Notes: generated from the sequence alone by a model not told the origin. Positions 51,800 through 62,340 are shown, numbered from the stretch's first letter. The stretch is DNA of 64,000 nt from Prorocentrum cordatum (GCA_963575745.1 CAUYUJ010014549.1:155001-219000); one strand, 5' to 3'. Program-made: numbers and translations.

Positions 51800-53690
51800 C
51801 ATGGTTAGGTTAACTAAATTTGCCGCCGATTTTCGCGGCACGCCCAGGTGCCTGGGGGTGCCCGGGTGCCCGGGTGCCAGGGGGCCGGGGGGGTGCCCGG
51901 GGGTGCCTGGGGGCCCGGGGGCCCTGGTGCCCGGGCGTGCCCGTGCCCGCGAGTGCCCTGGGGTGCCCTATAGCCCTCTAGCCCAATAGCCCAACAGCCC
52001 TATAGCCCTGCAGCTCTATCGGAGGTGATGGGGGTGAGATCGAAATGGAAAAGAGAGCCCCCCTACCGGCAAATCGGTTCCGGTTTCGTGTTCGCGCGTG
52101 CCGTGCGCGCGGGCAAGGCGAAACTGCGCGCGCGGGCGAGAAGAAAGTCTCCTCTGGCTGAGGCGCGGACGGACCACATGATTCCTTTCCGGGGGCCGGC
52201 GGCCCGCGGTGCCCCGCTGGTGTCCCGCCTCTGGCTGAGGCGCGGCTGGGCCAAGTGATTCCATTCCGGGGACCGGTGGCCCGCGGTGTGCCACCGGTGT
52301 CCCGCCGGTGTCCCGCCGGTGCCCCGTCGGTGTCCCGATGATGATGATGATGGTGATGATGATAATAGTGATGATGTCGATGATGTTGATGATGAAGATG
52401 GTGGTGGTGATTACGATGGTGTCCCGATGATTGTGATGATGGTGATGATGATGGTGTTGACGATGATGATGATGCCGATGGTGGTGGTGATGATGCTGTT
52501 CCGATGATGATGATATTGATGATGATGTTGCTGATGATGGTGATGATGGTGTCCCGATGATGATGGTGATGATGATGGTGTTGATGATCATGAGTATGTT
52601 AATGGTGATGAGAGGACAATGAGACGTTGATAATGATAAAGGTGATGATGATGGTGTCCCGATGATGATGATGTTGAGGTTGATGTTGATGCTGTTGAAC
52701 ATGGTGGTGATGATGACGCTGGTGTCCCGATGATGCTGTTGATGATGATGATGACGATGCTGGTGTCCCAGTGATGATGATGATGAGGATGATGATGAGG
52801 TGATGGTGATGATTTTGGTGATGACGGCCCGATGATGATGCTGATGTTGATGGTGACAGTGTCCCGATGATGATGCTGGCGAGGATGATGATGGTGACGA
52901 TGATGATGCTGTCCCGATGATGATGATGTTGACAATGATGATGCTGTCCCGATGATGGTGACGATGATGATGGTGATGAGGATGATGTTGATGATGCTGA
53001 TGTCCCGCTGGCGATGATGTTGATGATGTTGTTCATGATGATGATGGTGAGATGATGAGGATGATGATGATGATGGTGGTGTTCCGATGATGATGGTGTC
53101 CCGATGATTTTCATGTTGACAATGGTGTTGACGACGATGATGGTGTCCCGATGATGCTAATGCTGGTGATGGTGATGATGCTGATGTTGATGAGGATGGT
53201 GACGAGGTGGTGATGATGATGGTGTCCCAATGGTGATGATGATGTTGATGACGTTGATGACGATGATGTTGATGATGATGATGACGTTGATAGTGAGATC
53301 GGTTGTGATATCGATAGCGATATCGATACTGAGACCGAATGTTAGATCGATTGTGAATTCGATAGTGAGATCGATATTGAGATCGATAGTCATATCGACG
53401 GTGAGATCGATCAAATGAAGTAGATCGAGTGAGATCGATTGTGAGATCGACCGAGTGAGATCGATCGAGCGAGACCGATAGTGAGATCGATTGTGAGATC
53501 GATAGAGAGACCGATCGAGTGAGACGTTGGTCCCCCCCCCCCCCGAACCTCCTTATCACCCGAAGGGTGGTCGTATAGGTAGCCCCATAGCTCTATAGCC
53601 CTATAGCTCAATAGCCCTATAGCCCCCTAGCCCTATAGCCCTGATTGGGTTTTTCTCCGGTATCATTTGTTCAATCTCTGTAGTAGCAGC
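51800..53690. repeat. Insertion in copy 3: GATGAT, GATCGATAGTGA and CCCGGGTGCC repeats
   Basis: About 1.9 kb absent from the same place in copies 1 and 2. In order: GTGCCCGGG-type repeats (51845-51970), AGCCCTATAGC units (51965-52015), a GC-rich segment with two copies of CTCTGGCTGAGGCGCGG (52155 and 52230 regions), a long GATGAT array broken by GTGTCCCGATGATG (52335-53290), a 12-bp family GATCGATAGTGA (53295-53525), a C run, and again AGCCCTATAGC units (53580-53640). The AGCCCTATAGC family on both edges may mark the insertion's ends. No gene; His/Ser-rich frames are artefacts. Confidence 0.85.
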
Positions 53691-54120
53691 AGGGGCGTAA
53701 TCCTTCTCCGTCAGCTGCTCGTCGCATGGCGTTTTATTGGGGGTTAGTGCAATAGCCCCGACCATTTCCATGTGACCAAACCCACGGTGCTCTTTTGAAA
53801 TTCGGGCTTCTTGATGGGCGTCTCAGGGGACAGCCAAGCCTGTGATCGGCATAGCTGGGGCATGAACAGCAAACGCCTCTGTAACGCTTTCGATCCTCGA
53901 TGATGGCCCTTCTGTGATCACGCGCGACCATCTTTTCCGGTGATTTAGTCTGACCCCTCTTCGAGCGAATGATAGCCCCAGCATCATTTCGTTTGGCCTG
54001 ACGGAGAGAATACCAGTGTCGGATTTGATGTTCGGTCCAACCTTCGTTCAACCAGTATTCCATCGTCTCTGCAGGTATATATTGACGAGCCAATCCAAGT
54101 TTATTCCAGCCTTTTAAACG
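53690..54120 (-). pseudogene. Cys-rich module X, copy 3
   Basis: 119-residue frame: ETMEYWLNEGWTEHQIRHW, YSLRQAKRNDAG, IRSKRGQTKS, RAIIEDRKRYRGVCCSCPS, ADHRLGCPLRRPS and WVWSHGNGRGYC. The Cys spacing matches copies 1 and 2. The downstream part is removed to the other side of the 51.8-53.7-kb insertion. Confidence 0.65.
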
Positions 54121-54132
54121 CTGTGCTTGGCC

Positions 54133-55158
54133 TTATGGATATTCTTCTCCTCGATGTTGATCGTCTTGAAGCGGGCTTCCCCGCAGACGTTCCCTCCTTG
54201 GGGGGGCATGCGCTCTTGGCGCCTGCCCTGGCGGGCCACTTGACGTTCCCGCCCCAGGGGGATGAGGGCGCTGAACACCGCTCGAAAGAGCACAGCTGGA
54301 GCGGTCTCGCACCCGATCTGGTGAGGGACTAGGAGCTCGACCGCGACGTACCATGCGGTCATCATCTCCCTGTTCGTCCTCGTCGTCCATTGGCGAAAAA
54401 CTTGGATCGTCATGATATTTCTTCTTCCTCATCACGGGTAGGCGGCTGTTCGGTCGCCCCGGATTGCTCGCGGACCGATCTGATGCAACAGAAGTATACT
54501 GAAATTCTTCATTATGCCCAAGCTCATATTGAATGCGTTCAGATAGGTCACCAGCGTCGCGCGGGCTTCCCCGCAATGGATCATCATCGATCGATTCCGC
54601 GTTTGTCAGATGTCCAATCACCCGAGGATAAAGCATTGCATGTACTTCTTCATCTGTTGCAGGAGTGGTCGAGTCAGAGTCCGCGGGCGCCCACGCCACG
54701 CCAAAACCGCATTCGACGGGCGTGTGAAAGTTCTCGGCAATCTCAATATCTGCAGGATGCCCCGCCATGGGTACACCCAGCCACTCTGCCAAGTCGATGT
54801 CGCCGTGGCCAGTGAACACCTCCTCTAACAGCTCGTCGGCGTAATGCTCGAGGGTCATACTGGCACTTAGATACCTGGCAACCATGAAATGAATGACTGT
54901 GGCTGAGCCGTCGGCAGGGTCGGCCAGAATTGACTCCCAGTCAACATACTGCATGTCGGACTCCGTCTGAGCCAAATGCATTGACGGACCCCAGCCTCTT
55001 CCATCGCCTCGGGGGCACTCTCGTCGGAAATGTTGTGTACTGTGACATATGTCGCACTCCATGGTTTTACCGTTGGCATATTTTGGATTTCCTCGTCGCC
55101 CTTTACCTTTACCTGATGATTTATGCCTACGGTTTCTGCCAGCGCCTATAAACAACAT
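54133..55158 (-). CDS. Nucleocapsid region with CCHC knuckle, copy 3 (341 aa open frame)
   Basis: The only copy in which knuckle and downstream part share one frame: GRNRRHKSSGKGKGRRGNP, then CDICHSTQHFRREC (CX2CX4HX4C), SDMQYVDWESILADPAD, YLSASMTLEHYADELLEEV, ADIEIAENFHTPVECGFG, and an Arg/Ser-rich tail RRGRAPSPSPDRVRDRSS. Likely the RNA-binding nucleocapsid plus an acidic-basic spacer of the polyprotein. Confidence 0.85.
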   Translation of the reverse strand: MLFIGAGRNRRHKSSGKGKGRRGNPKYANGKTMECDICHSTQHFRRECPRGDGRGWGPSMHLAQTESDMQYVDWESILADPADGSATVIHFMVARYLSASMTLEHYADELLEEVFTGHGDIDLAEWLGVPMAGHPADIEIAENFHTPVECGFGVAWAPADSDSTTPATDEEVHAMLYPRVIGHLTNAESIDDDPLRGSPRDAGDLSERIQYELGHNEEFQYTSVASDRSASNPGRPNSRLPVMRKKKYHDDPSFSPMDDEDEQGDDDRMVRRGRAPSPSPDRVRDRSSCALSSGVQRPHPPGAGTSSGPPGQAPRAHAPPRRERLRGSPLQDDQHRGEEYP

Positions 55159-55169
55159 GTCTTGATACT

Positions 55170-56740
55170 GGGGCCCAGTGAGAGACGCTAGGAATGCTAG
55201 TATACCTCTGCCATGTAGTCGCCGACGGTTACCTTTGCCTTTACTTCGACCCTTACCTTTTCCTTTTAAGTGTCCGCCGTACCATACGTCTTACCCTTCT
55301 GATTGGTTTCTTCATGAATCTCCGCCAACGACGCTTGTGTTTTGATAGCCCAAAAATAACCACTGTGCTTGCTGCTCTTCGGTCAGGTATGTAGGCATAT
55401 CTGAATAGTCCAAGGCGGTAGCTTCATCATCAGAAGACGTATCAGTACCGGTGCCGGAATCGAAATCGGACTCGGCGGGTTGCCCCGCAGAGCCCATGAG
55501 GGCCATAGCTTGCACAGGGGTGACCGCCTCGGGCGGCCCCCCAGATCTGGCCCAGCGGTCCTACGACCCCGAGGCCGTTCCGCCATTCTGAGCCAACAGT
55601 GTAGTGGTCTCCGTCGGCGGTATATCGTCGTTCCAGACGTTGTTAGCAGGTTGCCCTGCGTTGGCCTCTGTATGGAAGGTCTCGGTTCGGTGACCGTGAC
55701 TAAAAATACCACCGATATTGCCAGGGGTCCTCTCAATAATGTGTGCATAAGACCTCATACGTTCGAGTAGAGCGTCACATTGTGCTTGGTCCCTCGGCAC
55801 GTGGTGGTTCAGAGGCTGCAAGAGCTGCTGTGCCCGCGACGTCCCCACTCCCAGAGCTCTGAATTATGTTACTGCTAGTATCTGGAAGTTGGGGATGTTG
55901 CAGCCGGCGGTCTCGGCTTCGTAGCGGGCTATATCGAACCGTGCTAACGTCTGGTCGATTCGTTCTCCCGCATGGACACGGAAGTCGATGAGAGCCGTGC
56001 CCGAGTTGAGTTGGCGTACATGTTCTAGGTTCTCGAACTTCGTACTTAAGAGGAACATAATGTAAGTGACGCCGTCGGTGTGGTGACCACCTATATTGAC
56101 ACCAAAATTGATGACTACTGGGGGAACTCTCATGGCTATGGTCCGTGCGAGCCCTCCAAGACCGCGATGTAGTGCGGCGGCCTGCTGGGAGGGCGTCATG
56201 TTGCCTGTGGTCACAGTGATCCAGGCGTGTACCTCGCGGACAAACTCGCGAAATGGTACTTGACCAGCAGGATCCCAATGGGGGCCAGTCGTCCTAGTGT
56301 CGTCTCCGCCCCGCATACGTCCCACCGCACACCCAAGAGCGACCCATATGAGCCCAAATATAATGACCCCAAATCCAATGGCCTCGTAGGTCGTAGTCGG
56401 ATGCAGTCGGTGGAGACTTGTGTTTTGTCGTCGTAAGTCTGCGTGGGGTCGGAGGCGGCAGTATATCGTATCGCATGTTTCCATGCATTAGGTCTTCGAA
56501 GAAATTTCCAATTGGAGTAGGTGGGTGGACTTCAGGAGTGTAATAGCGCAAGGATGTAAGATATGAGTAAAATACCTCCGCTGGATCAGAAGTGTCGCTG
56601 CAAGTTTCCTTGCGGTACTGCGTAGCTATGTACACTCCTCCGCGCAATGCCACTGCACCCTGATGTTCCACCGTATATGTAGTCCACCAGATACTGCCGT
56701 GGATGGTGAGGAGTAGAGCTAGAGCTGACCACCATATGCC
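55170..56740 (-). pseudogene. Gag capsid-like region, copy 3, frameshifted
   Basis: Frame 55864-56484 holds the capsid core: IIFGLIWVALGCAVG, GPHWDPAGQVPFREFVREV, GLGGLARTIAMRVPPVVI, HAGERIDQTLARFDIARYE. It breaks at 55864 (stop after QILAVT) and resumes as QQLLQPLNHHVPRDQAQ (55561-55848). The start region (MEHQGAVALRGGVYIATQY) is in 56294-56671. The acidic stretch and MPTYLTEEQQAQWLFLG are in 55312-55515. Confidence 0.87.
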
Positions 56741-56741
56741 A

Positions 56742-56753
56742 GCTCCGCTACCG
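56742..56753 (-). promoter_or_regulatory. Primer-binding site, copy 3
   Basis: CGGTAGCGGAGC next to the 5' LTR; the first base differs from the TGGTAGCGGAGC of copies 1 and 2. This changes the base that would pair with the terminal A of the tRNA CCA end. Confidence 0.75.
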
Positions 56754-57015
56754 AGTTAGAAAGGGGCTGGAACGCCGAGCCAACAGCTTCGCCTCAGGCG
56801 AAGCCAAGCTCCCGCTCTGTTGTATCGCAGTAGCGATAGTCCCAATACAAGAGGAGATGCCATCTCAAGTAAGAGGGGATACCTTTTAGTCTCGTTAGCG
56901 ATTGTGTGCCTCGCGGTGAGGCACAATCAAATCTGGGCGGCCGGCCGCTTGAGCCAAGGCGGCCGCGGGCGCACGCTCGCTTCCACTCCTTACGTCCCCC
57001 AGCTCGCTTTAGAGT
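56754..57015 (-). repeat. 5' LTR, copy 3
   Basis: 262 bp from AGTTAGAAAGG to GCTTTAGAGT. Palindrome GCTTCGCCTCAGGCGAAGC is intact (about 56785-56804), as is the hairpin TGTGCCTC/GAGGCACA (56905-56925) and the GC palindrome with core CTTGAGCCAAGG. Lies 244 bp downstream of the stop of the kinase gene, same transcriptional direction. Confidence 0.93.
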
Positions 57016-57020
57016 GGTCC

Positions 57021-57258
57021 TCCGACTCCCATTCTCCTCGTCCTCTTGCTCATTCCCCCCCCCCTCATCCTCCTCATCCTTCACCTGCACCTGCTCCCCA
57101 TCCCCCTCATCCTCCTCATCCTCCCCCGCACCTGCTCCCCCTCCCCATCCTCCTCCGCATCCTCCTCCTACTCCTCCTGCTGCTCCACCGCGTCCTCCGC
57201 CTCCTCCTCTTACTCCTCCTCCCCCTCCTCCCCCTCGTCGTCCTCGTCGTCGTCGTCT
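57021..57258. other. Kinase 3' flank, CTCCTC-rich
   Basis: Pyrimidine-rich low-complexity DNA (CTCCTC and CCTCAT units) with a CGTCGTCGTC run near 57237-57256. It would form the start of the kinase 3' untranslated region or its immediate downstream DNA. No polyadenylation-type signal was recognised. Confidence 0.5.
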
Positions 57259-60200
57259 TCAGTCTTCAGGGTCGGCGGCACTGGCCGTCAGGCGCCTTCA
57301 CAATAACGGTGACTAAAGAACCAAATCAAGGAACCAAGGAATCAAGGTGAAAGAACCTGGGCAACGTATTGCACATGAACAAAACCAAATAACCCCAAGA
57401 ACCCCCCTTGTAAAGAAACACAGCCAACAAAAACGGAGAACCGGGCAACGAGCGCGCCTCGCAGGGCCTCGCACCAACCTGCTCTTCACAAACAAATGAG
57501 AACCCCTACTTCAGGCAAAGCATACTTTGGGAAAACTGCAGAAACAGAAACACTGGGAGCTCCCAATATTCATGTGAATGTTTTTTGTTTCGTCGTCGAC
57601 ATCCTTCAGCAGCATGCGTCGGCACAACGCCAAGGCGCTCGTCGAGGCGCACCGCAGCAGCCTCCAGTCTGGCTCGGCCCCGTCCACCTTGGCATGAAGG
57701 ACACAGGTCTTCCCCAGAGGGCCCCCAGGGCCCGAACACAGTGGAAAGCCTAAGGACCTGCTTCTTTCCTGACCCATTTGCTTAACGGCGACCACCGTGC
57801 CCCGCAGCTCGGGCAGGGGCTGGGCGGGGCCGCCGAAGGGCGCGGCCCCGGTGAGCAGCAGGAACATGAGGCAGCCGCACGCCCACACGTCTCGCTTCGG
57901 GCCAAAGTCCCCGCGCCTGGGGGTGACAAAAACGCATACGTGCTCCGTGAAAAAATACGACGGACAGTTTTGTCTATTTTCGGCTTCCGGGGGCACTTGC
58001 CTGGCAACGGGGCTGTCAACAAAAACAACTCGGGGTGAAATACCAGCCCTGGGAAAGGGATCGAGATTTCGGCGGACCGCGTACTGAAGACATCAGGACA
58101 TGACATGTCTGGGGATGCCGCTACTCCCTTGACCTTTCCTAGGGTGCGTTCTGGCCTTTGGCCACCATGACTTCGGATCCGCCGTACTTTGAGCGATGTT
58201 GCAGGGCGGAAATTCCCGTCCTACTGTTCAAGCTCCTTTGCTGTCGATTTCCGCCCTACCCTGGGGTCGCTGTTTCTGCCACGCCTTTGCGGAAATGTCC
58301 GCAGTACACTTCTGAGGCAGAAATTCGAGCCCTACTCGTTCGCAGCGTTTGGGGTGCATTTTCGAAGGAACTTCGGGTCGAAAAATCCGCCCGAGTACGG
58401 CGGATCCGAAATCCGGGCAGGGCGTCGAGGATCATCCGGCCGTGGCGGCTAGGGCTCTCCAGGGCGGGCAGCGGGCTTGGCTTGGTTTCTTCCCCTCCAG
58501 GGAGCGCCAACTCTCGGGCGAGAGCAGCTCGGGCGAGCTGGTCAGGGGCAGCCGGGCTGGGGCCGCCCGGCAGCCATTGGGCGGGGCCGCACCCTGGGGC
58601 AGCAGCACCTCCGCCAGCGGGCGGCGGTCGAACAGGGCCCGGAGGCCCGCGTCCGCCACGCGCAGCGGCTCGCCCGCCGCGGCGTCGGCGCCCCCCAGGA
58701 AGATGCAGTCCGGCTGCAGGTCGCCGTGGACCACGGCGCCCGCCGGGAACGCGTGGCAGTACTCGACCGCCTCCAGCACTTGGCGCAGCGTGCCCGCCAC
58801 CCAAGCCTCGGAGTAGCACCTGTCCAGGGTCTCGGCATCCTGCAGGGCCTCCGCCAGCGACCTGCCCTCCCTGGGCGCGGAGATGAGGTAGAAGTTGTGG
58901 AAGTCCTCGAAATACTCCACAAGCTCCGACACACCCGGGCTGCGCAGTTGCTGCAGTCGGGAGAGGCCCTCCCGCACCATCTGCAGGGGCAGGGCGGCCT
59001 TTTGTTTCCGCACCGTACGCACCACGCGGGGCTCCTTCGACAGCATGCAGCGGCAGTCGTACGCCTTGCCCAGGGCGTCCAGCGAGCGGAACTGAAAAGA
59101 ATCGTAGTGCTCCTTCAAGCGAGGTCTGTCGCGTGGAACCGTCTGCGCGTCGCGCAGGTACGAAGCCGGTGCGAAATGGCAGCGGAGCACGTCCAGGGCG
59201 TGAGTGTACACCCTCAGGAGCTCGTCGGGATCGAGAGTGCTCCGCGAAGAATCGTAGCCAAACCTCTTCATGAAGCCCCTCCACCTCGCATCTGGGATGC
59301 CAATGGGAGGCGCCAGCTGAGGCACATCCAACGCGAGAGTGGTCCTCAGCACCACTGCGGCGGCGTCGCGCGAGAGGCGGCCCGTGGCCTGCACGTCCGC
59401 TGCCGCGACGTGCTCCGCAAGGTTCGTGGCGACCTGGGAGGGCCTCTGAACCAGCCCGCTCAGCCGGTCGAACAAGGTCGTGGCCCTCGGCACCGTCCGC
59501 ACGCCCGCTCTCGCTGGTTCGGGCGAGAGGCTCGCCGAGGCGCCGCGTGTAAGCCCGGGCGCCGCATTTGGCTCCACGCCGCCCGCGGGCATCTCGCCGA
59601 AGGACAACAGCCGGACGAGGGGCGCCGGTGGGTGGCTGGGAGACCCAGGCGCGGAGGCCGCGGGGGGCGTCGCCGCGGACGCAGGCAGCGCCGAGCTCGA
59701 CCTCACAACCGAACTCGACCTTACCACCGTGGGCGCGAGCGATGGCCGCAACGGCACTCTGCGGGGGGGCACCGCCGCGTGCGCCCCGCCGAGCATGAGC
59801 GACGCCAGCTCCTCTGGAGACCGAGGCCTTTCTGGGGTTGCCGCGCACCTCTGGGCTGCCTCCGCGCTGCAGCCCTGGCCCCCGAGGACGCCTCCGCCCA
59901 GCGGCCACTGCCACCCGCCAGCCCCAGACCGCCGCGCGCCCCACAGCTGCGCCGCAGCGGGGGGCAGCGAGTGCTGCGGTCGCCTCCTCGGCGCCGCACC
60001 CGCGCCGCGCAATGATAAGCGCTCCGCCACCCGCGGGCTGGCGGCGTGACGCGCTCCAAGCGGGCTGGCCGCGCGCTCTCTGGCGGGAGACTCCGGCGGC
60101 CAGGCCACGGTGGCCCTGGGCAAGGCCGCCAGCGCCGCGGGCGCCACAGCCTCCGCCGCCGTCCGCGATGCCGCCGCCGCAACCGCTGCGGCGATGCCGG

Positions 60201-60645
60201 CGGCGAAGGCTGGCGGTGGGCTGTGCGACGGCACGGCCGACGAGGACCGCCTTGTTGCATGCGCGACCACGCCGGCGGCCCGCACTGGGGACGGTTGCGC
60301 CACCCGCGCTGGCGCCGCCGTCGCCTGCCGTGCGACGACAACGAACGGCGGCGGCGAGACTGCGTCTGGCGCCGCGGCCGCTCGAAATGGAGCTGGCCAC
60401 GGGACCCGGCACGCGCCCGCGGCTTCACCCGGCACGGTTGGCCACCGCTGCGCAACAGCTGCCGCCGTCGAGTGGAGGCCCTGTGCCGCGGTCAGCTGGT
60501 CCGCCTCGCCCCCCCTTTTTCCGCAGCCCCCTTCCTTTTTCTCCCCATCCCTCTCCGCGGGGACGGCCTCGAACTTGGCAAACATGCGCGCTTCCTGCTT
60601 CCGATCTCGGGGGAGCCCTCCGAGCCAGCGAAGCCGCCAGAGCAT
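57259..60645 (-). CDS. Divergent CDPK-like protein kinase, at least four exons
   Basis: Exon A (58493-60645) encodes a long Ala/Pro/Arg/Ser-rich N-terminus, a segment with two weak EF-hand-like stretches (ADVQATGRLSRDAAAVVL and FGYDSSRSTLDPDELLRVY), and the kinase N-lobe and catalytic loop: RVVRTVRKQK, YFEDFHNFYLIS, VVHGDLQPDCIFL and VADAGL, then SSPELLSPESW. Exon B (57916 down to about 57796): GDFGPKRDVWACGCLMFLL, LTGAAPFGG. Exon C (about 57593-57687): VDGAEPDWRLL and ALCRRMLLKDVD. A last exon (57259-57295) gives RLTASAADPED and a stop, completing the D.R.TA.A pattern. HRD has become HGD, DFG has become DAG and the Asn after the catalytic loop is Cys, so activity is uncertain. Start uncertain: a second Met lies 20 codons in (MFAKFEAVP), and an upstream exon is possible. 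Confidence 0.75.
57688..57795 (-). other. Kinase intron, 108 bp, GT-AG (tentative)
   Basis: Joins ELRGT (ACG ending at 57796) to VDGAEPDW (GTG starting at 57687) in phase 0. Begins GTGGTC and ends GCCAAG. The sequence GGTGG occurs at both junctions, so the exact cut could slide. Chosen because it restores the usual kinase spacing between PFGG and PDW. Confidence 0.5.
57917..58492 (-). other. Kinase intron with GA donor and AG|G acceptor
   Basis: Joining CTG GAG GG at 58493 to G CGC GGG GAC at 57916 keeps the kinase frame (SLEG-RGDFG). The intron then starts GAAGAA and ends CCCCCAG. GA and GC donors besides GT are reported for dinoflagellate introns, and a G after the acceptor is usual there. 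It holds an inverted-repeat element (58172-58410). Confidence 0.65.
58172..58410. repeat. Inverted-repeat (MITE-like) element in a kinase intron
   Basis: TTCGGATCCGCCGTACT at 58172-58188 recurs inverted at 58394-58410, a perfect 17-bp pair 239 bp apart overall. Between them are further hairpins, for example GGGCGGAAAT and ATTTCCGCCC (about 58207 and 58246). Size and structure fit a miniature inverted-repeat element. A target duplication was not found. Confidence 0.65.
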
Positions 60646-60692
60646 TGGCAGGCCATAATGGTGTCTCTTTTTTTACGCTAAACCAACCTTAA

Positions 60693-61392
60693 GAGTTCCT
60701 GTGGCGTTCTTGATGTACAAAAGAAATGTTGCTTCAAGCGATCCCCACTGAAACATTCGGCGTTTGTTCCCAACGGTGCGCGCGCCTACTGGAAGGATGT
60801 GCGCACTGCCTGGCGGCGTCGGCCAGCGCGGCGGCCGGGCCAGGTCGCAAGTTGATGTTATAATATAATATGACCTGATATGCTAGTATGTGGCGATATG
60901 CTACACTGTCGCGTTATGATATGTTATGCGATGAAGTGCAATGCTATGCGATGTTCTGCCAAGGTGTCTGATGTGTTCCTCGGTTATGCCATATTTGCAT
61001 TCTGGTGACGTTATACAATGCGATTGTGTTGCCATGCTATTGCTATGTTGTGACATGTCATGGTATGGCATGCTCGTGCCATTTTATGTGATCTTCTTGT
61101 GTGACCTGTTGTGTTCTGGCGTGTTCGCCGCTATGCTCTGATGCCGTCTTATGACATATGTTTTGGGGCGCTGTGTCATGATATGCCATGTTCTGCCAAT
61201 GTGTCTTATGGTATGATAAATTGTGCTAGTTTATGTTATGTTCTGTCGTTTTCTGTTCTGTCATGCTCTGCTCTGGTATGTTATGTGAGATGCTGGTGCC
61301 CTCTATTTTGTCGTGATGTTGATCTGATATGTTCTGCCATGTTCTGTCATGCTCTTGTTATGTTCTGTCATGTCCTGTTGTGTCATATTGCG
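60693..61392. repeat. Intergenic, TGTTATG/TGTTCTG degenerate repeats
   Basis: Upstream of the kinase start. From about 60855 the plus strand is built of ATGTTCTG, TGCTATG and TGTCATG-like 5-8-bp units, giving T-rich DNA without a gene. The first 160 bp are unique; no promoter element was recognised. Confidence 0.7.
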
Positions 61393-61750
61393 TTCTGTCT
61401 TGTTTGTCGAGGGCACGAGGCGGGATACCCATGATTCTCGGGACAACTTCGGGTCTGGCGGCCGCGGTATGCAGGGTGTGTTCTGTCGTGTTTGTCGAGG
61501 GCGCGAGGCGGGATAACCGGGACTCTCAGGACAACTTGGACTCTGGCGGCCGCGGTACGCAGGGTATGTTCTGTCGTGTTCGTCGAAGACGCGAGGCAGG
61601 ATACCCGGGATTCTCGGGACAAGTTGGGGTCTGGCGGCCGCGGTATGCAGGATGTGTGTCTGTCATGTTTGTCGAGGGCGCGAGGCGGGATAACCGGGGC
61701 ACTCGGGAGAACTTGGGTTCGGGCGGCAGCGGCATGCAGGGTGGGAGTGG
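61393..61750. repeat. Four tandem 88-90-bp repeats
   Basis: Units begin with TTCTGTC(G/T)TG at 61393, 61481, 61569 and about 61659. Each contains GTTTGTCGAGGGCGCGAGGC, GGGATA(A/C)CC, and TCTGGCGGCCGCGGTA-like text. The period of 88 is not a multiple of three, and frames across it are not conserved, so it is non-coding. Confidence 0.88.
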
Positions 61751-62050
61751 CCAGGAGGTCTGTTCTTAAAATCTAACGACCCCAACATGTCCGGTGAGGA
61801 AAAAAAGTGTACGATTCGGTGCTAGATGTACCCGGCGGGCGCCGCGGAAAATGAAGGAAGAGAAAACTCATAAGATATTAATAAAAAGAGTAGGCTCCAA
61901 CAAAGTACTCGAGGTCGGCATCAACCTTAATATCTAAGCACCCCTTTACAAATTCATAAAGCTAAGCCCCCTGATGTTCGGTGGTAGTGCCGCCTCGGAA
62001 GGCAAGGTGCATTAAAAAGCAAACCTGCGAAGATACTGAAGCAGATGCCA
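61751..62050. other. No gene seen
   Basis: Unique sequence of lower GC content. An A-run at about 61799 and AT-rich stretches are present. Short frames only; nothing recognised. Confidence 0.5.
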
Positions 62051-62054
62051 ACGA

Positions 62055-62340
62055 GACTCGATGTACCAGTCGTAGGGTTACTGCCCACGGTTTAAGGCTG
62101 ACCCCAAACCGTAGGTAAATCCGTCCCAGCCTCCCAACGTCCTCCTCTATCAGACCTTTCCGTCTTTTTTTCAGTGTATGCGCCATCTGGTGGCACAGAA
62201 GCACAGGCTGTACATGAGAAAAAAATGGCTGTAGCAATCTTCGGGTTGGTGCCCTGGGTTTTGATTGACCCCAAACCGTGGTAGAATAGCAATTGTTGGG
62301 ATGGTGCCCAGGGTTTGGATGCACCCCAAAACCGGCGTGG
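62055..62340. repeat. Three diverged ~50-bp repeats
   Basis: On the minus strand each starts TTTGGGGT and has ACC(G/C)TGGGCA or ACCCAGGGCACC: 62055-62112, 62229-62280 and 62284-62336. The first copy differs most. The 134-codon frame at 61962-62366 reads through them and is unlikely to be a gene. Confidence 0.6.

Larger units (their letters stand above)
36000..57015 (-). mobile_element. Giant Ty1/copia-type retrotransposon, copy 3
   Basis: Bounded by LTRs of 263 bp (36000-36262) and 262 bp (56754-57015) that share diagnostic differences from the copy 2 pair (for example CAGTACAAGAGGAGATG against CAGAAGGAGAGGTGATG). Flanking pentamers are GCTCC (35995-35999) and GGTCC (57016-57020), a target duplication with one change. 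It spans 21.0 kb, of which about 5.1 kb are three tandem-repeat insertions, leaving about 15.9 kb. It keeps the only uninterrupted RT-RNase H frame. It sits just beyond the 3' end of a host kinase gene. Confidence 0.93.

Noticed and set aside
52588-53559. His/Ser/Ile-rich frame of 323 codons
   Set aside because: Translation of GATGAT and GATCGATAGTGA microsatellites.
58477-60015. 512-codon plus-strand frame opposite the kinase exon
   Set aside because: GC-rich shadow of the kinase exon. The minus strand has recognisable kinase motifs; the plus frame has Arg/Ala-rich composition and no motif.
58256-60412. 718-codon minus-strand frame overlapping the kinase
   Set aside because: Different phase of the same exon; its sequence shows none of the kinase motifs and is Gly/Arg-rich.
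61329-61769. 146-codon plus-strand frame
   Set aside because: Lies on the 88-bp tandem repeats, whose period shifts the frame.
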